From assembly GCF_900105455.1 (NCBI RefSeq), contig NZ_FNSF01000002.1, forward strand, positions 117,501-181,500: a stretch of 64,000 nucleotides of DNA. Reading direction: 5' to 3'. Below are positions 63,140-64,000 of this stretch, piece by piece. Each line of letters opens with the position of its first letter. Positions within the stretch are counted from its first letter, which is position 1. Both the position numbers and the translations under genes were made by a program. This DNA is from Tenacibaculum sp. MAR_2009_124. Its GTDB lineage: Bacteria; Bacteroidota; Bacteroidia; Flavobacteriales; Flavobacteriaceae. The notes beneath the pieces are model-generated. The model was not told the DNA's origin. It saw nothing but the letters and a program-made list of their open reading frames with translations, and ran no database searches.

Positions 63140-63877
63140 ATGTTTTTCCTTAAGAAAAAAGAAATTCCTTTAAAAGAAGTATTTACTAATGATTTCGTAG
63201 ATATTCATTCACATTTATTACCAGGCATAGACGACGGAGCAAAGGATCTTGAAAATTCTATTCAGCTAATCGAGAAAATGAGTTCGTACGGTATCAATAA
63301 TTTTGTGACCACACCACATGTTTTGGGGGATGTATATCCTAATTCAAGTGAATTGATTTTGGAAAAGTCAAATGAAGTCAAAAGCGAATTGATCAAAAGA
63401 GGATATAAGAATATTCAGTTTCGTGCAGCTGCCGAATACATGATGGATGAAAAGTTTGTGGATAGGTTAGCTAATGATGATATACTTACTTTAAAAGACA
63501 ATTATATTTTAGTGGAAATGTCTTATTTCAACGCCCCTTTTAATTTATTTGATATTTTATTTGAAATCCAGTTAAAGGGATACAAGCCGGTTTTAGCGCA
63601 CCCTGAACGTTATAATTTTTATCATAAAGATTTTCAAATGTATTATAAGTTAAAAAAGGCAGGTTGTGTTTTTCAGCTAAACTTATTGTCATTAACGGAG
63701 CAGTATGGTAAGGGAGTACAAAAAATAACAAATAAATTATTAGAAGAAGGACTTTATGATTTCGTGGGGACAGATACGCATCATATGAATCACTTAAGAC
63801 TTCTAAATAAAATTGGAGAAAAGAAAACAATAAAGAAGATAGAAACCTTAATAAAAAATAATACTATATTTAAATAG
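63140..63877 (+). CDS. CpsB/YwqE-like tyrosine-protein phosphatase (PHP domain)
   Basis: Manganese-dependent phosphatase of the PHP family that dephosphorylates the tyrosine cluster of the polysaccharide co-polymerase kinase. 245 residues; metal-binding motifs FVDIHSHLLPGIDDGAKD (22-39), TTPHVLGDVYPN near 58, AHPERYNFY near 155 and FVGTDTHHMNHLR near 213. Convergent with a gene ending in repeated Tyr-Gly, whose product is very likely its substrate. Its stop codon lies inside the shared 18-bp terminator stem. Confidence 0.92.
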   Translation: MFFLKKKEIPLKEVFTNDFVDIHSHLLPGIDDGAKDLENSIQLIEKMSSYGINNFVTTPHVLGDVYPNSSELILEKSNEVKSELIKRGYKNIQFRAAAEYMMDEKFVDRLANDDILTLKDNYILVEMSYFNAPFNLFDILFEIQLKGYKPVLAHPERYNFYHKDFQMYYKLKKAGCVFQLNLLSLTEQYGKGVQKITNKLLEEGLYDFVGTDTHHMNHLRLLNKIGEKKTIKKIETLIKNNTIFK

Positions 63878-63909
63878 AAAGAGCAGCTTTTAAGCTGCTC
63901 TTTCTATTT
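63872..63909. terminator. Bidirectional terminator, 18-bp perfect stem
   Basis: AAATAGAAAGAGCAGCTT (63872-63889) pairs base for base with 63892-63909 around a TT loop. A/T-rich ends serve as T-runs on both strands, and the hairpin lies between convergent genes. Confidence 0.9.
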
Positions 63910-63927
63910 GAATATATTGTGGACTCT

Positions 63928-64000
63928 CTATTTGCCAAATATTTTTTTATACCATGGTTTATCTATATCATCAGCTACTCCATAACCATAACCATAACCG
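63928..64000 (-). CDS. C-terminal end of a probable Wzc-like tyrosine autokinase (partial)
   Basis: Only the last 24 codons are in the window (stop TAG at 63930-63928). The visible tail reads GYGYGYGVADDIDKPWYKK and ends IFGK. Repeated Tyr-Gly followed by an acidic segment is the autophosphorylated tail of bacterial tyrosine kinases that act as polysaccharide co-polymerases. The convergent CpsB-like phosphatase gene supports this. Frame and stop are certain; the identity is inferred from so short a piece. Confidence 0.65.
   Translation of the reverse strand, partial: GYGYGYGVADDIDKPWYKKIFGK

Overview
The window looks like a chromosomal segment of a marine-type flavobacterium (Bacteroidota, Flavobacteriia). 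It is strongly AT-rich and carries the gliding/type IX secretion genes gldJ, porU and porV. Several promoters fit the Bacteroidota pattern TTG-N(17-23)-TAnnTTTG, and Shine-Dalgarno sequences are mostly weak. The tyrosine-autokinase tail with repeated Tyr-Gly and the LysM/receptor lipoprotein are also typical of the group. No species is claimed.

Region 1 (1-21 kb) is core metabolism. On the minus strand lie the N-terminal part of PEP carboxylase, glutamate synthase (gltD, gltB), an ammonium transporter and an outer-membrane porin: a nitrogen-assimilation block. Next come truA, a GNAT acetyltransferase, a small OMP, an acyl-CoA dehydrogenase, anmK, a Glu/Leu/Phe/Val dehydrogenase, nhaB, an exbB-exbD-tonB energy-transducing operon and folC. 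Two identical tRNA-Val genes, followed by a strong terminator, close this part.

Region 2 (21.2-50 kb) is a Wzx/Wzy-type surface-polysaccharide locus on the plus strand. It makes UDP-hexuronates (three nucleotide-sugar 6-dehydrogenases, WecB, a WlbA-like dehydrogenase) and dTDP-4-keto-6-deoxyglucose (two rmlA and two rmlB copies; no rmlC or rmlD). It also holds a complete-looking branch of 2,3-dehydratase, 3-ketoreductase, 4-aminotransferase and N-formyltransferase, predicted to give a dTDP-4-formamido-2,4,6-trideoxyhexose. Flippase, polymerase, three glycosyltransferases, a fused two-domain oxidoreductase, an intracellular heparinase-like protein, a short-chain dehydrogenase and a PglC-type initiating transferase complete it. 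The locus is interrupted by two repeat-rich islands: a four-helix-bundle gene framed by complementary GTGA/TCAC repeat blocks (24.1-25.0 kb), and two near-identical GIY-YIG nuclease genes embedded in palindromic REP-like repeats (47.3-48.9 kb).

Region 3 (50-64 kb) returns to core genes: a LysM/receptor lipoprotein, guaA, a FabH-like ketoacyl synthase, cdd, porV, porU, gldJ and murF. A CpsB/YwqE-like PHP phosphatase is convergent with the C-terminal end of a probable Wzc-type tyrosine kinase that leaves the window; this pair would control export of polysaccharide such as that made by region 2.

The two things most worth following up are the predicted formamido-trideoxyhexose pathway and the GIY-YIG/REP-like repeat system, in which some repeat copies are split at or near their centre.
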